DNA of 64,000 nt, from contig CALFBB010000006.1 in NCBI GenBank assembly GCA_937944885.1, positions 33,172 through 97,171 on the forward strand, in the 5' to 3' direction. The stretch is from an uncultured cyanobacterium (GTDB lineage Bacteria > Cyanobacteriota > Cyanobacteriia > Thermostichales > Thermostichaceae). Below are positions 54,065-63,998 of the stretch, piece by piece. Each line of letters starts with the position of its first letter. Position 1 is the stretch's first letter. Under the pieces are notes generated by a model. That model saw only the letters and a program-made list of their open reading frames with translations. It did not search any database and was not told where the DNA came from. The position numbers and the translations under genes are program-made.

Positions 54065-54140
54065 GTTTCTAAAGGATAGTCTTGAGAGGGTGCTGGCGGC
54101 CCATGCATAGATCTTCGTCCACGAACTCGGCTCACCAAAA

Positions 54141-54168
54141 CAGTAGCTAACTCAGTAGCTAACTCAGT
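54141..54168. repeat. 12-bp tandem duplication with partial third copy
   Basis: CAGTAGCTAACT occurs at 54141-54152 and 54153-54164, followed by CAGT. It lies between the NDH-2 and transporter genes. Confidence 0.88.
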
Positions 54169-54212
54169 TGCAGGGACTCCGTCCCATCAAGACAAACAGC
54201 TCAGCAATCAAA

Positions 54213-55913
54213 CTAGAGGGCTGAGGTGCACCTGTACCCCAACTGCGTGACTGCCTCGGCTAAGGCCAACTCACGGCTTTCAACAAACCGTTCTGCTGGG
54301 ATGGGCAGTTGCAAGTTTTCCAGACGCTGTCGGATTCGCCCTTGGGCTCCCACAATCCACACCTGCTTGCCCTGATCTAGAGCATCACGAATGGCATTCT
54401 CCAAAGATAGAGAGGCTGAAACCCCCAGCATCGGCACATCCGACAAATCCAGCACCACTGCCTGACAGGAGGCCACCATCTGGTGCTGCCGGGAAATGGC
54501 TTGCGACACCCCAAAGATCATCGGCCCACTCAGGTAAAACAGCAGCACCTGTCCCTGCCCTTGCCGCAGCAGCTCCTTTTCCCGAGGCGTCAGATCCACA
54601 GCATCATCCGCATCTGTAATTGCCTTGACCTCCTCCGAATGGATTTCACTCAGGCGTTGAATGGTGAGCAAATTGGCCACAAACACCCCTACCCCCACTG
54701 CGGCAATCAAGTCCACGAACACCGTCATGAACATCACCCCGTACATGATGGCTGCCCCCTTAAGGGAAAGTCGATGCGCCCGCTTCAGGAAGCTCCAATC
54801 GAGAATATCTACCCCCACCTTAAAAGCAATCCCAGCCAACACCGCCATCGGGATCCCCTGGGTGAGGGGAGCTGCAAACAACACCACCATCAAGAGGATC
54901 CCGGCCCGGGTCATACCTGCTAAGGGGGTACGCCCGCCAGATTGGATGTTCACCACCGTCCCCATGGTGGCTCCAGCCCCCGGTAGCCCCCCCAGCAAAC
55001 CGGAGACGATATTGGCAATCCCTTGCCCAATGAGCTCTTGATCCGAGTTGTGACGGGTGCGGGTCAGGTTATCGGCAATTACTGCCGTCAGCAGGGTGTC
55101 GATGCAGCCCAACATCCCTAGCACCACTCCATCCAGCACTAGGTTAGCCAGAGAAGAAAAGGGTAGCTGCGGCCATTGCAACTGCGGCAAACCGGTAGGA
55201 ATTGGGCCAATGCGTCGCAAATCTAGATCAGCCATGAACCAGACAGCAACCAAAGTTCCCACCAGCAACGCCACCAACTGCGGTGGTACAACCCGTCGCC
55301 AAGGCTTGGGGTAACAAAAGAGAATGAGGATTGTCAGTAGCCCCAGCCCCAGTTCCGCTCCATTGACGTTGAGCAGAAACTCCGGCAGGTTACGCACTGT
55401 TCCAATAGCCCCACCCCGAGCGGTGTGACCCAAGAGGGGCGGGATTTGTAGCAGAATCATGATCCAACCAATCCCCGACATAAAGCCGGAGATAACGCTG
55501 TAGGGCATGAGGGTGATGTATTTGCCCAGCTTCAGGGTCCCAAACAGCAGTTGAAACAGCCCCCCTAGCATCACCACAGTGAAAGCCGGCCCCAGCCCCT
55601 GCTCTGGGTAGCGAGCAGTTACATTGGCAATCACCGCCGTCATCATCACCGTCATCGGCCCGGTGGGCTCCGAGATCAGGGTGGGCGTGCCGCCAAATAG
55701 AGCGGCAAAGAAGCCAACACACACCGCCCCGTACAACCCCGCTACCGGCCCTGCCCCAGAAGCCACCCCAAAAGCCAGCGCCATCGGCAAAGAGACAATC
55801 GCCGTTGTAACTCCGCCGTACAAATCCCCCCGCCAGTTCTGTAAACTGAGAGATTGAGACCAGCGCAGCCATCCCCTCACAGCAGGCCTAGACTCTTCCC
55901 CTTGGCTCACCAT
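54213..55913 (-). CDS. bicA: SulP-family anion transporter, probable BicA bicarbonate transporter
   Basis: 566 residues. The N-terminal half has the SulP core: LQNWRGDLYGGVTTAIVSLP, MALAFGVASGAGPVAGLYGA, FGGTPTLISEPTGPMTVMMT, with 12 or so membrane helices. A cytoplasmic STAS domain occupies the last ~115 residues (VVLDLSDVPMLGVSASLSLE). Similarity to cyanobacterial BicA, a sodium-dependent, low-affinity, high-flux HCO3- transporter of the CO2-concentrating mechanism, is strong, though sulfate transport by SulP relatives cannot be excluded by sequence alone. Confidence 0.85.
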   Translation of the reverse strand: MVSQGEESRPAVRGWLRWSQSLSLQNWRGDLYGGVTTAIVSLPMALAFGVASGAGPVAGLYGAVCVGFFAALFGGTPTLISEPTGPMTVMMTAVIANVTARYPEQGLGPAFTVVMLGGLFQLLFGTLKLGKYITLMPYSVISGFMSGIGWIMILLQIPPLLGHTARGGAIGTVRNLPEFLLNVNGAELGLGLLTILILFCYPKPWRRVVPPQLVALLVGTLVAVWFMADLDLRRIGPIPTGLPQLQWPQLPFSSLANLVLDGVVLGMLGCIDTLLTAVIADNLTRTRHNSDQELIGQGIANIVSGLLGGLPGAGATMGTVVNIQSGGRTPLAGMTRAGILLMVVLFAAPLTQGIPMAVLAGIAFKVGVDILDWSFLKRAHRLSLKGAAIMYGVMFMTVFVDLIAAVGVGVFVANLLTIQRLSEIHSEEVKAITDADDAVDLTPREKELLRQGQGQVLLFYLSGPMIFGVSQAISRQHQMVASCQAVVLDLSDVPMLGVSASLSLENAIRDALDQGKQVWIVGAQGRIRQRLENLQLPIPAERFVESRELALAEAVTQLGYRCTSAL

Positions 55914-56326
55914 GTCTAATCATCCATCCAAGACTATGGGTAGCCTATCATTGAGACTTATTGAAAAGTTCAAGTTAACCGGTAGAACTTTCTCTATGAT
56001 GGTCTTCAGGGATCCCTAAACTCAGATCGGCCGAAATTGGCAGTGTCAATAAAGTGTCAATAAAGTGTCAATAATTTAGAATTTCATCCGCTAGGTAGGA
56101 GTGGCGGGCATGAATGGTTTGCAATGACCTCGGGAGTACTCCTTGCCGACAGCAACCCCACCAACCTGCAAGTAGCTCAGAGCGCTGCCCTCACAAAAGG
56201 CAAATGGTAAACTAGGAGTACAAAAAGCACTCTACCCATTCCCTCCGACTTTGCCCGTGGACAGGGTTTGTGTCCCTTGAAAACCCTGCTCAAGCAATCC
56301 GGATCCCCATCCTGTACCTCAACCCC
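55914..56326. other. Divergent upstream region of the BicA-like gene and gyrA
   Basis: 413 bp with no credible gene. It contains TTGAAAAGTTCAA (55961-55973, an inverted repeat) and three near-perfect 11-bp tandem copies of AAAGTGTCAAT (56041-56072). A tRNA-like TAGCTCAGAGC near 56173 was checked and does not fold into a tRNA. Promoters of both genes presumably lie here. Confidence 0.6.
56041..56072. repeat. 11-bp tandem repeat, three copies
   Basis: AAAGTGTCAAT at 56051-56061 and 56062-56072, preceded by a 10-bp partial copy at 56041-56050 with C for the first two bases. It lies in the region shared by the BicA-like gene and gyrA. Confidence 0.88.
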
Positions 56327-58861
56327 ATGAGCGATAACGAATCAACGGTTCGCATCATCTCCACTGACCTGCAACGGGAGATGTCTCGGTCCTACCTGGA
56401 ATACGCCATGAGCGTTATTGTCGGGCGGGCCTTGCCGGACGCAAGAGATGGTCTCAAACCGGTACATCGCCGCATTCTCTATGCCATGCATGAGTTGGGG
56501 CTGAGCGCGGATCGCCCGTTCCGCAAGTGCGCTCGTGTGGTCGGGGATGTCATCGGGAAATACCACCCCCACGGGGATCAGGCGGTTTATGATGCGCTGG
56601 TACGGATGGCGCAGGATTTCTCCATGCGGGAGCGCCTGGTGGATGGCCATGGCAATTTTGGCTCCATCGACAACGACCCACCGGCGGCCATGCGCTACAC
56701 CGAGTGTCGCTTGACGGCCTTTGCCCAAACCAGCCTGCTGCAAGATATTGATGCCAACACCGTCGATTTTGGGGACAACTACGATGGATCCCAGCAAGAG
56801 CCGCTGGTGCTGCCGGCGCGGATCCCGCAGTTATTGCTCAATGGCTCCTCCGGTATTGCGGTCGGTATGGCCACCAATATTCCCCCCCACAACTTGGGGG
56901 AGCTGGTGGATGGCCTGATTGCTCTTATTCGCAACCCCAGCCTAACCAGCCTGGAGTTGATGCAGTGGATCCCGGCGCCGGATTTTCCTACCGGTGGCCT
57001 GATTATGGGCCAAAGTGGCATCCGAGAAGCCTACACCACCGGACGCGGCTCCATCACCATGCGGGGTGTAGCCACCATTGAAACTCTGGAGCAGCGGGGC
57101 CGCCCAACGCGGGATGCAATCATCATCACGGAGCTGCCCTACCAGACCAACAAGGCGGCCATGATCGAGAAGATCGCCGAGATGGTGAACGAAAAACGCC
57201 TGGAAGGCATTGCCGATATCCGGGATGAAAGCGACCGCGATGGCATGCGGGTGGTAATCGAGCTGAAGCGGGATGCACAAGCCCAGGTAGTGCTTAACAA
57301 TCTCTACAAGCAAACACCTCTGCAAGCCAACTTCGGGGTGAATATGCTGGCTATCCTCAACGGTGAGCCACGCACCCTGACTCTGCGGGATGCTCTGCAA
57401 GCTTTCCTGGATTTCCGTGAACAGGTGATCGAGCGCCGGACCCGCTACGAGCTGCAGAAGGCAGAAGAACGGGATCATCTGTTGCAGGGGTATCTTTTGG
57501 CTCTGGGGCATCTGGATCGGGTGATTGCCCTTATCCGAGAAGCAGCCGATACCGCCACAGCGCGGGCTGAGTTGCAAGCGGTGTTTGGCCTGAGTGAGGC
57601 CCAGGCCGACGGGATCCTGCAAATGCAGCTACGCCGCTTAACTGCCTTGGAATCGGAAAAAATTCAAGCAGAACACGAAGAATTGCTGCGGCAAATCGCC
57701 GATCTACGAGATATCTTGGCTCGCCGGGAACGGGTGATGCAGATCATCAGCGAAGAGCTAGAGCAGATCAAGGCCCGTTTTGCCAGCCCCCGTCGTTCCC
57801 GCATCTGCCTAGATGACTGCGAGCTAGAAACCGTTGATTTGATTGAAAACCGCGAGACGATCATCTTCCTGACGGAGCAGGGCTACATCAAGCGCATGGA
57901 CCTGGAAGAATTTCAGGTGCAGGGGCGAGCTACCCGTGGCAAGGCCGGAGCTCGCATCAAAGAAGACGATGCCATCGAGCAATTTTTTGTCTGCCGCAGC
58001 CACGACACCATTCTCTTTTTTACGGATCAAGGGGTAGTGTATACCCTACGCGGCTACCAAATCCCACAAGGGAGCCGTACTGCTCGCGGTACCGCCATTG
58101 TGCAGCTGCTACCCATCACCCGTGAAGAGCGGATTACCTCGATGGTGCCGGTGAGCAAGTTCACCGATGATGAATACTTGGTCATGCTCACCCGTGGGGG
58201 CTACATCAAGAAAACCGCCCTCAGTGCCTTTGCCAACGTGCGCTCCAACGGGTTGATTGCCATTTCTCTGGAGGAAAATGATGAGCTGCGCTGGGTGCGT
58301 CGTGCTCGTTCCAGTGATGATGTAGTGATGGCTACCCGCCAAGGCATGTCCATTCGTTTCCGAGCTGATGATGAGCAACTGCGTCCCTTGGGAAGGGCTA
58401 CCCGTGGTGTACGGGCTATGACCCTTAATCCTGGGGATGACATTGTCAGTATGGACATCATCTTGGCAGAGTCGGTGATGGCCGCTGAGCGAGAGGGGGA
58501 AAAGCTGGCCAATCCCTGGGTACTGGTGATTACTAAAGAAGGACGGGGCAAACGCTCAGCCATTGATAATTTCCGCCAGCAAAACCGAGGCGGCAAAGGG
58601 GTGATCGCCACTAAGTTCCGCCATGAATCGGATGAGCTAGCTTCCCTACGCATCATCAATGCCGAAGATGAAATCGTACTGGTGACTGCCCGCGGCATCG
58701 TTATGCGCCAGTTGGCCAAGGCAATTCCTACCCAGTCCCGTGAAGCCACAGGGGTAGTGGTACAGCGGCTGGATGCAGAAGACAGTATCGTTGGAGTAAC
58801 GGTGGTGCCAGCCTCCTTTATCGGGGATCTAGAGGAGAGTGTGGACCCTCAGGAAAGCTGA
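56327..58861 (+). CDS. gyrA: DNA gyrase subunit A
   Basis: 844-residue type IIA topoisomerase subunit that, with GyrB, introduces negative supercoils. The active-site Tyr is at about residue 124 ([12 protein letters not shown]) and the [20 protein letters not shown] segment precedes it. The C-terminal beta-pinwheel carries the GyrA box as [13 protein letters not shown], supporting gyrase over topoisomerase IV. The frame is open from a GTG at 56270, but the ATG at 56327 places the Tyr at the usual position. The residue equal to E. coli Ser83, the quinolone-sensitivity site, is Gln here. Confidence 0.96.
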   Translation: MSDNESTVRIISTDLQREMSRSYLEYAMSVIVGRALPDARDGLKPVHRRILYAMHELGLSADRPFRKCARVVGDVIGKYHPHGDQAVYDALVRMAQDFSMRERLVDGHGNFGSIDNDPPAAMRYTECRLTAFAQTSLLQDIDANTVDFGDNYDGSQQEPLVLPARIPQLLLNGSSGIAVGMATNIPPHNLGELVDGLIALIRNPSLTSLELMQWIPAPDFPTGGLIMGQSGIREAYTTGRGSITMRGVATIETLEQRGRPTRDAIIITELPYQTNKAAMIEKIAEMVNEKRLEGIADIRDESDRDGMRVVIELKRDAQAQVVLNNLYKQTPLQANFGVNMLAILNGEPRTLTLRDALQAFLDFREQVIERRTRYELQKAEERDHLLQGYLLALGHLDRVIALIREAADTATARAELQAVFGLSEAQADGILQMQLRRLTALESEKIQAEHEELLRQIADLRDILARRERVMQIISEELEQIKARFASPRRSRICLDDCELETVDLIENRETIIFLTEQGYIKRMDLEEFQVQGRATRGKAGARIKEDDAIEQFFVCRSHDTILFFTDQGVVYTLRGYQIPQGSRTARGTAIVQLLPITREERITSMVPVSKFTDDEYLVMLTRGGYIKKTALSAFANVRSNGLIAISLEENDELRWVRRARSSDDVVMATRQGMSIRFRADDEQLRPLGRATRGVRAMTLNPGDDIVSMDIILAESVMAAEREGEKLANPWVLVITKEGRGKRSAIDNFRQQNRGGKGVIATKFRHESDELASLRIINAEDEIVLVTARGIVMRQLAKAIPTQSREATGVVVQRLDAEDSIVGVTVVPASFIGDLEESVDPQES

Positions 58862-59058
58862 AGCTGCCCTTCACTTGTACCGGCTGCAGGAAAATAGCAG
58901 CCATTATTGAGGATTGACTACTGCCAGAATCGCCATAGGACAGGGCTTCCGATTGGTTCGGGATCCTAGACTTTTACCCAGACTTAGCAGCTGTCAATGG
59001 GTTTGATTCTGGATTCTCCTGAGGATCCTTGAACCTGCTTCGCTCATGGGTAAAGACC

Positions 59059-59064
59059 TATAAT
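59059..59064 (+). promoter_or_regulatory. TATAAT -10 element before the PBP gene
   Basis: A perfect TATAAT lies 26 bp before the GTG start. The best -35 candidate, TTGAAC at 59029-59034, is spaced 24 bp away, too far for a standard sigma-70 promoter, so the -35 is unclear. Confidence 0.4.
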
Positions 59065-59090
59065 AGGTCAGATTTGTTGGGGTTGTAAAC

Positions 59091-61067
59091 GTGGCTCGCA
59101 AACAATCGGCAGCTTGGGCAAAAGCCTTCCCTTCAGGTCGTCTTCCCCGTCGCTCCCTGACTGGAGCACCCTTCAACGGGCAAAACAACTACCCGCTGCC
59201 TCGACCTTCCCTGATGGCTCAGGTAGCGGGTCTGATTGGCAACATGCTGCTGGGATCCCTGTTGCTGGGTTCTACTGCCACGGCTGCCGGGCTGATGGGG
59301 TTGGCCATTAGCTTCCGCAACCTGCCGGATGTCCACCAATTGCGGGACTACGTACCGATTGCTACCACTCATATTGTGGATATTCGGGGAGAACCCATTG
59401 CCAGCATCCATGGGGAAGCCAACCGGGAAGTGATCTCGGTGGAAGAAGTTTCACCGGAAATGAAAAAGGCGCTCCTAGCCATCGAGGATAGTCACTTTTA
59501 CACCCACCGGGGCATCAACCCCGTCAGTTTGGGGCGGGTGATTTTAGGCAGTGTCGAGGGGGGGCTTGGCTCTGCCGGCGGCGGCTCCACTCTGACGATG
59601 CAATTGGTGAAGAACCTCTTTTTAAGCCCGGAGCGCACCCTCAGCCGCAAGGTGGCGGAGGTGGTTCTAGCGGTGCGTATGGAGCAGATCTTCAGCAAAG
59701 ATGAAATCCTGGAGATGTACCTCAATCAGGTGTATTGGGGACACAACCTCTACGGCATCGAGGCCGCAGCCCGCAGCTATTTCAACAAAAGTGCAGCCGA
59801 GCTAAACCTAGCAGAATCGGCCCTGTTGGCCGGGATCCTACCGGCTCCGGAAACCCTCAGTCCTTTTCGCAACATGGAAGGAGCCAGACGGCGGCAACGG
59901 CTGGTGCTGGATCGCCTGCTGGAACTGGGCTGGGTCTCTTCTGAAGAAGTGCAGGCAGCCCGCGAGCAAGAATTGACCTTGGGTCGGATTACCTCCTTCC
60001 AAAGCAATGCCCCGGCAGTGACCGATGCCATTGAAGCAGAGGTTCGTCGCCGCTATGGGGAGCAAGCCCTGGTGCAGGGAGGGTTGCGGATTCAATCCAC
60101 CATCGATCTGCGCCTGCAGCGTATTGCTGAGCGCATTGTTAACGAAGATGGCCCTCGTATCGCTGCTGCTCGGCGTGCCAATCAAATGGCGCTGGCCGCT
60201 GTGGATCCGCGTACTGGCTATGTGAAAGCAGTTGTGGGGGGAATCAACGCCCAACGCGGTCAGTTCAACCGCGCCACTCAGGCCTTCCGGCAAACGGGAT
60301 CCACCTTTAAGCCCTACGTCTTTTATGCAGCCTTGGCCACAGGGCGCTATTCACCTGGCAGCATCCTGGAAGATACCCCGATTACCTATCCCGGATCCCC
60401 GCCCTACAGCCCGAAAAACTACGACAACACCTTCTATGGCCCTCTCTCCTTTGCCCGGGCTCTGGAGCTCTCCCGCAATGTGCCCACGGTGAAGTTGGCG
60501 GATGATGTTGGCATCCGCAATGTGATTGCCGCCGCCCAAGCCACAGGCATTAGCGCTGAAATGTTCCCCAACTTGGCCACGGCCTTGGGCTCGGCCAGCA
60601 TTAGCCCACTGGAAATGGCTGCTAGCTACGCCGTGTTTGCCAATGGCGGCCATGCCTTAGATCCAACTCTCTTGGCTCAGGTGGTGGATCGCAACGGTCA
60701 AATTCTCTTTGAGGCGAAGCCCAGCTTGGAGCCGGTCTTGGATCCCTGGTCGGTAGCCGTTCTGAACCAAATCCTCAAGGGGGTTGTGACCGGTGGTACC
60801 GGTACGGCAGCGCGGCTGGATGATGGTCGACCCGTAGCCGGCAAAACTGGAACCACTTCCGACTTTCGCGATGCTTGGTTTATTGGCTATGTGCCGCAGC
60901 TTTCTACAGCCATTTGGATCGGCAACGACGACAATTCCCCCATGCTACCCGGCACAGCAGGGGGTGCTTTTGTTGCCCCCACCTGGAAACGCTTTATGAC
61001 CGAAGCCCTAGAAGGGATCCCACCCCAGGACTTTCCCAACCCCAGTCAGTTTGCCCGTCCCCGATGA
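59091..61067 (+). CDS. Class A penicillin-binding protein (PBP1a-like)
   Basis: 658-residue bifunctional peptidoglycan synthase. A single N-terminal membrane anchor (residues ~45-72) leads to the glycosyltransferase domain with catalytic Glu132 in AIEDSHFYTHRGINPVSLGR. The transpeptidase domain has Ser404-x-x-Lys407 in TGSTFKPYVF and the KTGTT box in AGKTGTTSDFRDAWFIGY. Start is GTG at 59091. This is one of several class A PBPs usual in cyanobacteria. A degraded small gene follows 24 bp on. Confidence 0.95.
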   Translation: MARKQSAAWAKAFPSGRLPRRSLTGAPFNGQNNYPLPRPSLMAQVAGLIGNMLLGSLLLGSTATAAGLMGLAISFRNLPDVHQLRDYVPIATTHIVDIRGEPIASIHGEANREVISVEEVSPEMKKALLAIEDSHFYTHRGINPVSLGRVILGSVEGGLGSAGGGSTLTMQLVKNLFLSPERTLSRKVAEVVLAVRMEQIFSKDEILEMYLNQVYWGHNLYGIEAAARSYFNKSAAELNLAESALLAGILPAPETLSPFRNMEGARRRQRLVLDRLLELGWVSSEEVQAAREQELTLGRITSFQSNAPAVTDAIEAEVRRRYGEQALVQGGLRIQSTIDLRLQRIAERIVNEDGPRIAAARRANQMALAAVDPRTGYVKAVVGGINAQRGQFNRATQAFRQTGSTFKPYVFYAALATGRYSPGSILEDTPITYPGSPPYSPKNYDNTFYGPLSFARALELSRNVPTVKLADDVGIRNVIAAAQATGISAEMFPNLATALGSASISPLEMAASYAVFANGGHALDPTLLAQVVDRNGQILFEAKPSLEPVLDPWSVAVLNQILKGVVTGGTGTAARLDDGRPVAGKTGTTSDFRDAWFIGYVPQLSTAIWIGNDDNSPMLPGTAGGAFVAPTWKRFMTEALEGIPPQDFPNPSQFARPR

Positions 61068-61091
61068 CCTGAAGATACTGAAGATAGATGA

Positions 61092-61384
61092 GAGCGTATC
61101 GAACGCAGCGTGGAAGCCAACGCCCGCGCCATTGCTCAGTTGACCCAGCAAAATCAGCAGGTCTTGCAAACCATTGCCCAGACCGAAGAGCAAATTGCTG
61201 GGGCTGAAGAACGCATCGAAGCGGAAGTCAAACGCTGGGATGAGCGATTTTTTAGCTCAGCCGCGATACCCTTAACTTTACCCGCAATATCCTTACCATC
61301 GCGGCAGTGACTGCTGTTTTGATCCCCCCGATTAGGGATATTGCTCCTCTGATCCTTGAGCTGCTGCGGGAGGGATCCCCTTAA
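61092..61384 (+). pseudogene. Frameshifted small coiled-coil/membrane protein gene
   Basis: The frame starting at 61092, just after a TGA, reads ERIERSVEANARAIAQLTQQ, a coiled coil, then degenerates after WDERFF. A second frame from about 61258 reads RDTLNFTRNILTIAAVTAVL and ends with a membrane-like helix and LELLREGSP before TAA 61382-61384. Joined, they would form a ~95-residue coiled coil with a C-terminal membrane segment. The shift lies at the six-T run near 61249-61254, consistent with a small insertion. No ATG fits the first frame, only GTG 61110. It could also be a sequencing artefact. Confidence 0.5.
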
Positions 61385-61450
61385 GTCGAGAATCCAGGCA
61401 GATGAACTCGGTGCCAAGGCGTAGTTATTCTGAGTTACACTGAGACTGCA

Positions 61451-61492
61451 AAGAAAAGTAACACCTCCCTCAGGTAGACCTGTTACTTTCTT
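61451..61492 (+). promoter_or_regulatory. Long inverted repeat before sodB
   Basis: AAGAAAAGTAACA (61451-61463) and TGTTACTTTCTT (61481-61492) pair over 12 bp with one bulged A, 37 bp before the sodB ATG. It could be a 5' UTR hairpin, an operator, or the terminator of the preceding gene (only a short T-run follows). Confidence 0.45.
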
Positions 61493-61528
61493 GCGCTCCT
61501 TTGCACAAGACAAAGAGGACAGACGATT

Positions 61529-62128
61529 ATGGCTTTTGAACTCCCGGCTCTGCCCTACGCCTCTGATGCGCTACAGCCTTACATGTCGGCGCAGACCTTC
61601 TCCTTCCATCACGGTAAGCACCACGCTGCTTATGTGGCCAACCTGAACAAGTTGATTGAAGGTACCGACCTAGCCAGCAAATCCTTGGAGGAGATTATCA
61701 AGGCTACCTTCGGCGATCCGGACAAAGTTGGCATCTTCAACAATGCTGCTCAAGTCTGGAATCACACCTTTTTCTGGGAATCCATGAAGCCGGGTGGTGG
61801 TGGTGCTCCCACCGGTGCTATTGCCGACAAGATCAACGCTGATTTTGGTAGCTATGAAAACTTTGCGGAAGCCTTCAAAACGGCTGCTGCCACTCAGTTT
61901 GGCAGTGGCTGGGCTTGGTTGGTGTTGGAAAACGGCACCCTCAAGGTGACCAAAACTCCCAATGCAGAAAACCCCTTGGTGCATGGGCAGACTCCACTCC
62001 TGACTTTGGATGTGTGGGAACATGCCTACTATCTGGACTACCAAAACAAGCGCCCTGACTTCATCAACACCTACCTAGAGCACCTGGTTAACTGGGATGC
62101 TGCCAATGCCCGTTTGGCTGCTGCCTGA
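61529..62128 (+). CDS. sodB: Iron superoxide dismutase
   Basis: 199-residue enzyme that dismutates superoxide, probably soluble in the cytosol. Metal ligands are His27 ([13 protein letters not shown]), His79 ([11 protein letters not shown]), Asp162 and His166 ([18 protein letters not shown]). Fe-type marks such as [14 protein letters not shown] and [10 protein letters not shown] favour iron over manganese. There is no signal peptide. The upstream region contains a long inverted repeat that could control it. Expression is likely tied to iron and light stress, but no Fur site was recognised. Confidence 0.96.
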   Translation: MAFELPALPYASDALQPYMSAQTFSFHHGKHHAAYVANLNKLIEGTDLASKSLEEIIKATFGDPDKVGIFNNAAQVWNHTFFWESMKPGGGGAPTGAIADKINADFGSYENFAEAFKTAAATQFGSGWAWLVLENGTLKVTKTPNAENPLVHGQTPLLTLDVWEHAYYLDYQNKRPDFINTYLEHLVNWDAANARLAAA

Positions 62129-62363
62129 ATCTACCTTTTCTGGGATCCTCTGACGGGGGATACGATTGAGGAGTGACTCCAGAACAATCGGATAGATGCC
62201 ACTATCTATCTCTGTTGCTTATGGCAGTCTGGTTTTATTGCCGAGAATTTGTTTGTCCTGCAGCTGGGCAAACGGAGATGGAAACGGTTCTCAGTCATCT
62301 CTCGGTCATAGGGATTGTCGTGCAGGGTCTGGATGGTCCTATCCGGATCCTGTTTTTTTAGGG

Positions 62364-63998
62364 CTAGTCTCTCCCCAGGCGTTCTCGTTCCTCTCGCCAT
62401 TGCTGTAAACGGCTAGGGGTAGGCGCTTCGCTAGGAACGGCAACAGTCGAGGCAGGGGCAGGGGTACTGGCCGAATTTCTGATGGGGAACAACGGCTGGT
62501 TGATCGGTTGAGCCGGTACAGGGGTGGCAGGTGCAGCAGTAGATGGAGGCGGAGCCGGTGGCGCTGGTTGAGGGGCAGCCGGTGCCGGAGCAGCAGGAGT
62601 GACCGCCTGAGCCGGTGGCGCTGGCTGAGGGGCAGCCGGTGCCGGAGTTGGTGTAGCTTCTACTGCTTCTATATCCGATTGGCCTTCCGGGTCCGTTGCC
62701 AATTCAGATGCAGCAGGGCTAGGGTCGTCCTCAAACACCACCTCACCCTCGGGATCCCGCAACAACAGGTTTTCCAAATCCAAGACCTGTGAGGGATCCC
62801 TGCCGGCAGTCTCGGCTGTTTCTGGATCTGGCCGGTCAGAGGGGGTCTCTACTCTCCCGCTTGGAGCCAATAACAGGCGTGTACCCCAAAAGGTACCTGC
62901 CATGAGAGCAAGCATCAAGGCAATCCCACCCAAAACAGGTAGAGCTTTACGTCCGCCAGGTTCCTGATGGGAAATCAACTGACGCGTGCCTTCCTGCCCA
63001 TCCATAGCTGCCAGAGTACGCTCAGAAAAAACCGGAGTTGTTGGCGGTGTCTTGCGGGTCATCGGGATCCTGAAGCTGGTGATATGCTCCGGCTGCAAGG
63101 ATCCCTCCAGTTGAGCACTGAGAGTTTTCATGTCCTGAGGCCTTTGATCCGGATCTTTGGCCAGGCAAGAGAGCACCACCTCCTCTAGCTGCACCGGAAT
63201 ATCGTAGGGCAGCGCTGAGCGATCAAAGGGCCGGGGCAGTTGGTAATTGTGGGCATCGTACCAACCGGCGAAAGAATCCGTTTTCGGTTGCAGGGGTTGT
63301 TGCCCGGTCAACATGCGATACAGCACCACCCCCAGCGAGTAAATATCGGAGCGGGCATCCAATTCTTCGCCGCGCACCTGTTCAGGCGAGGCGTAGCGGG
63401 CTGTACCCAAAAAGCCGGTGGTTTGAGTTCCGAGGGCAATAGAGACATCGCTGAGCAGCTTGGCAATGCCAAAATCGAGAATTTTGATCGTTTCTCCCAA
63501 GGTTTCGTCTTTGATGGCAAAGAGATTGCTGGGTTTGATATCCCGATGGATAACCCCCTTCACCAGCTGGCCATCTTGGTTGGTTTCTAGGCTGTGGGCA
63601 TAGTACAGACCGGCACATACCTGCCGCGCGATATTCACCACACGCTCGGGGGGCATGGGGTTGTACTTGAGCATCAGCTCCCCCAAGCTATGGCCGGTAA
63701 GATACTCCATCACCAAATAGGGGTGATGGTTTTCCAAGCCATAGTCCAGCACTTTGACGATGAAGGGATGCTCCCCCAAAAGGGTACTGATGCGGATCTC
63801 CTGGGCAAACCGCTTGCGCAATTGCCGCTGGGTCTTTTCATCTCCGGCTAAGTTTTGGTGCAGGAGCTTCACCGCCACCGGACGATTGAACAGGCGTGTG
63901 TCGATAGCCTTATACACTTGGCCCATACCACCCGCCGAGAGGCTTTGAACCAGTTGATAGCGCTGACCGATCAACTTCCCAGGAGCAAGCTGGTTCAT
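62364..63998 (-). CDS. Membrane-anchored Ser/Thr protein kinase (Hanks type)
   Basis: 544 residues. The kinase domain (residues ~10-280) has GGMGQVYKAIDTRLFNRPVAVK, HRDIKPSN and DFGIAKLL, with LDARSDIYSLGVVLYRMLTG. A single membrane segment (VLGGIALMLALMAGTFWGTR) near residue 360 is followed by a ~160-residue Pro/Ala/Thr-rich low-complexity region with near-identical 13-residue blocks. It resembles cyanobacterial Spk kinases. The start lies at the window edge, so upstream context is unseen. Confidence 0.92.
   Translation of the reverse strand: MNQLAPGKLIGQRYQLVQSLSAGGMGQVYKAIDTRLFNRPVAVKLLHQNLAGDEKTQRQLRKRFAQEIRISTLLGEHPFIVKVLDYGLENHHPYLVMEYLTGHSLGELMLKYNPMPPERVVNIARQVCAGLYYAHSLETNQDGQLVKGVIHRDIKPSNLFAIKDETLGETIKILDFGIAKLLSDVSIALGTQTTGFLGTARYASPEQVRGEELDARSDIYSLGVVLYRMLTGQQPLQPKTDSFAGWYDAHNYQLPRPFDRSALPYDIPVQLEEVVLSCLAKDPDQRPQDMKTLSAQLEGSLQPEHITSFRIPMTRKTPPTTPVFSERTLAAMDGQEGTRQLISHQEPGGRKALPVLGGIALMLALMAGTFWGTRLLLAPSGRVETPSDRPDPETAETAGRDPSQVLDLENLLLRDPEGEVVFEDDPSPAASELATDPEGQSDIEAVEATPTPAPAAPQPAPPAQAVTPAAPAPAAPQPAPPAPPPSTAAPATPVPAQPINQPLFPIRNSASTPAPASTVAVPSEAPTPSRLQQWREERERLGRD
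62552..62647. repeat. 39-bp in-frame direct repeat in the kinase C-terminus
   Basis: Two 39-bp copies at 62552-62590 and 62609-62647, one mismatch, spaced 57 bp start to start. They encode the APAAPQPAPPA blocks of the kinase's extracytoplasmic low-complexity tail. Confidence 0.9.

Noticed and set aside
56160..56215. tRNA-like TAGCTCAGAGC sequence
   Set aside because: No acceptor stem, anticodon arm or TTCGANTC T-loop fits around it.
62173..62361. 62-codon plus-strand frame after sodB
   Set aside because: GTG start without a ribosome site and no recognisable features; left as possible but unsupported.
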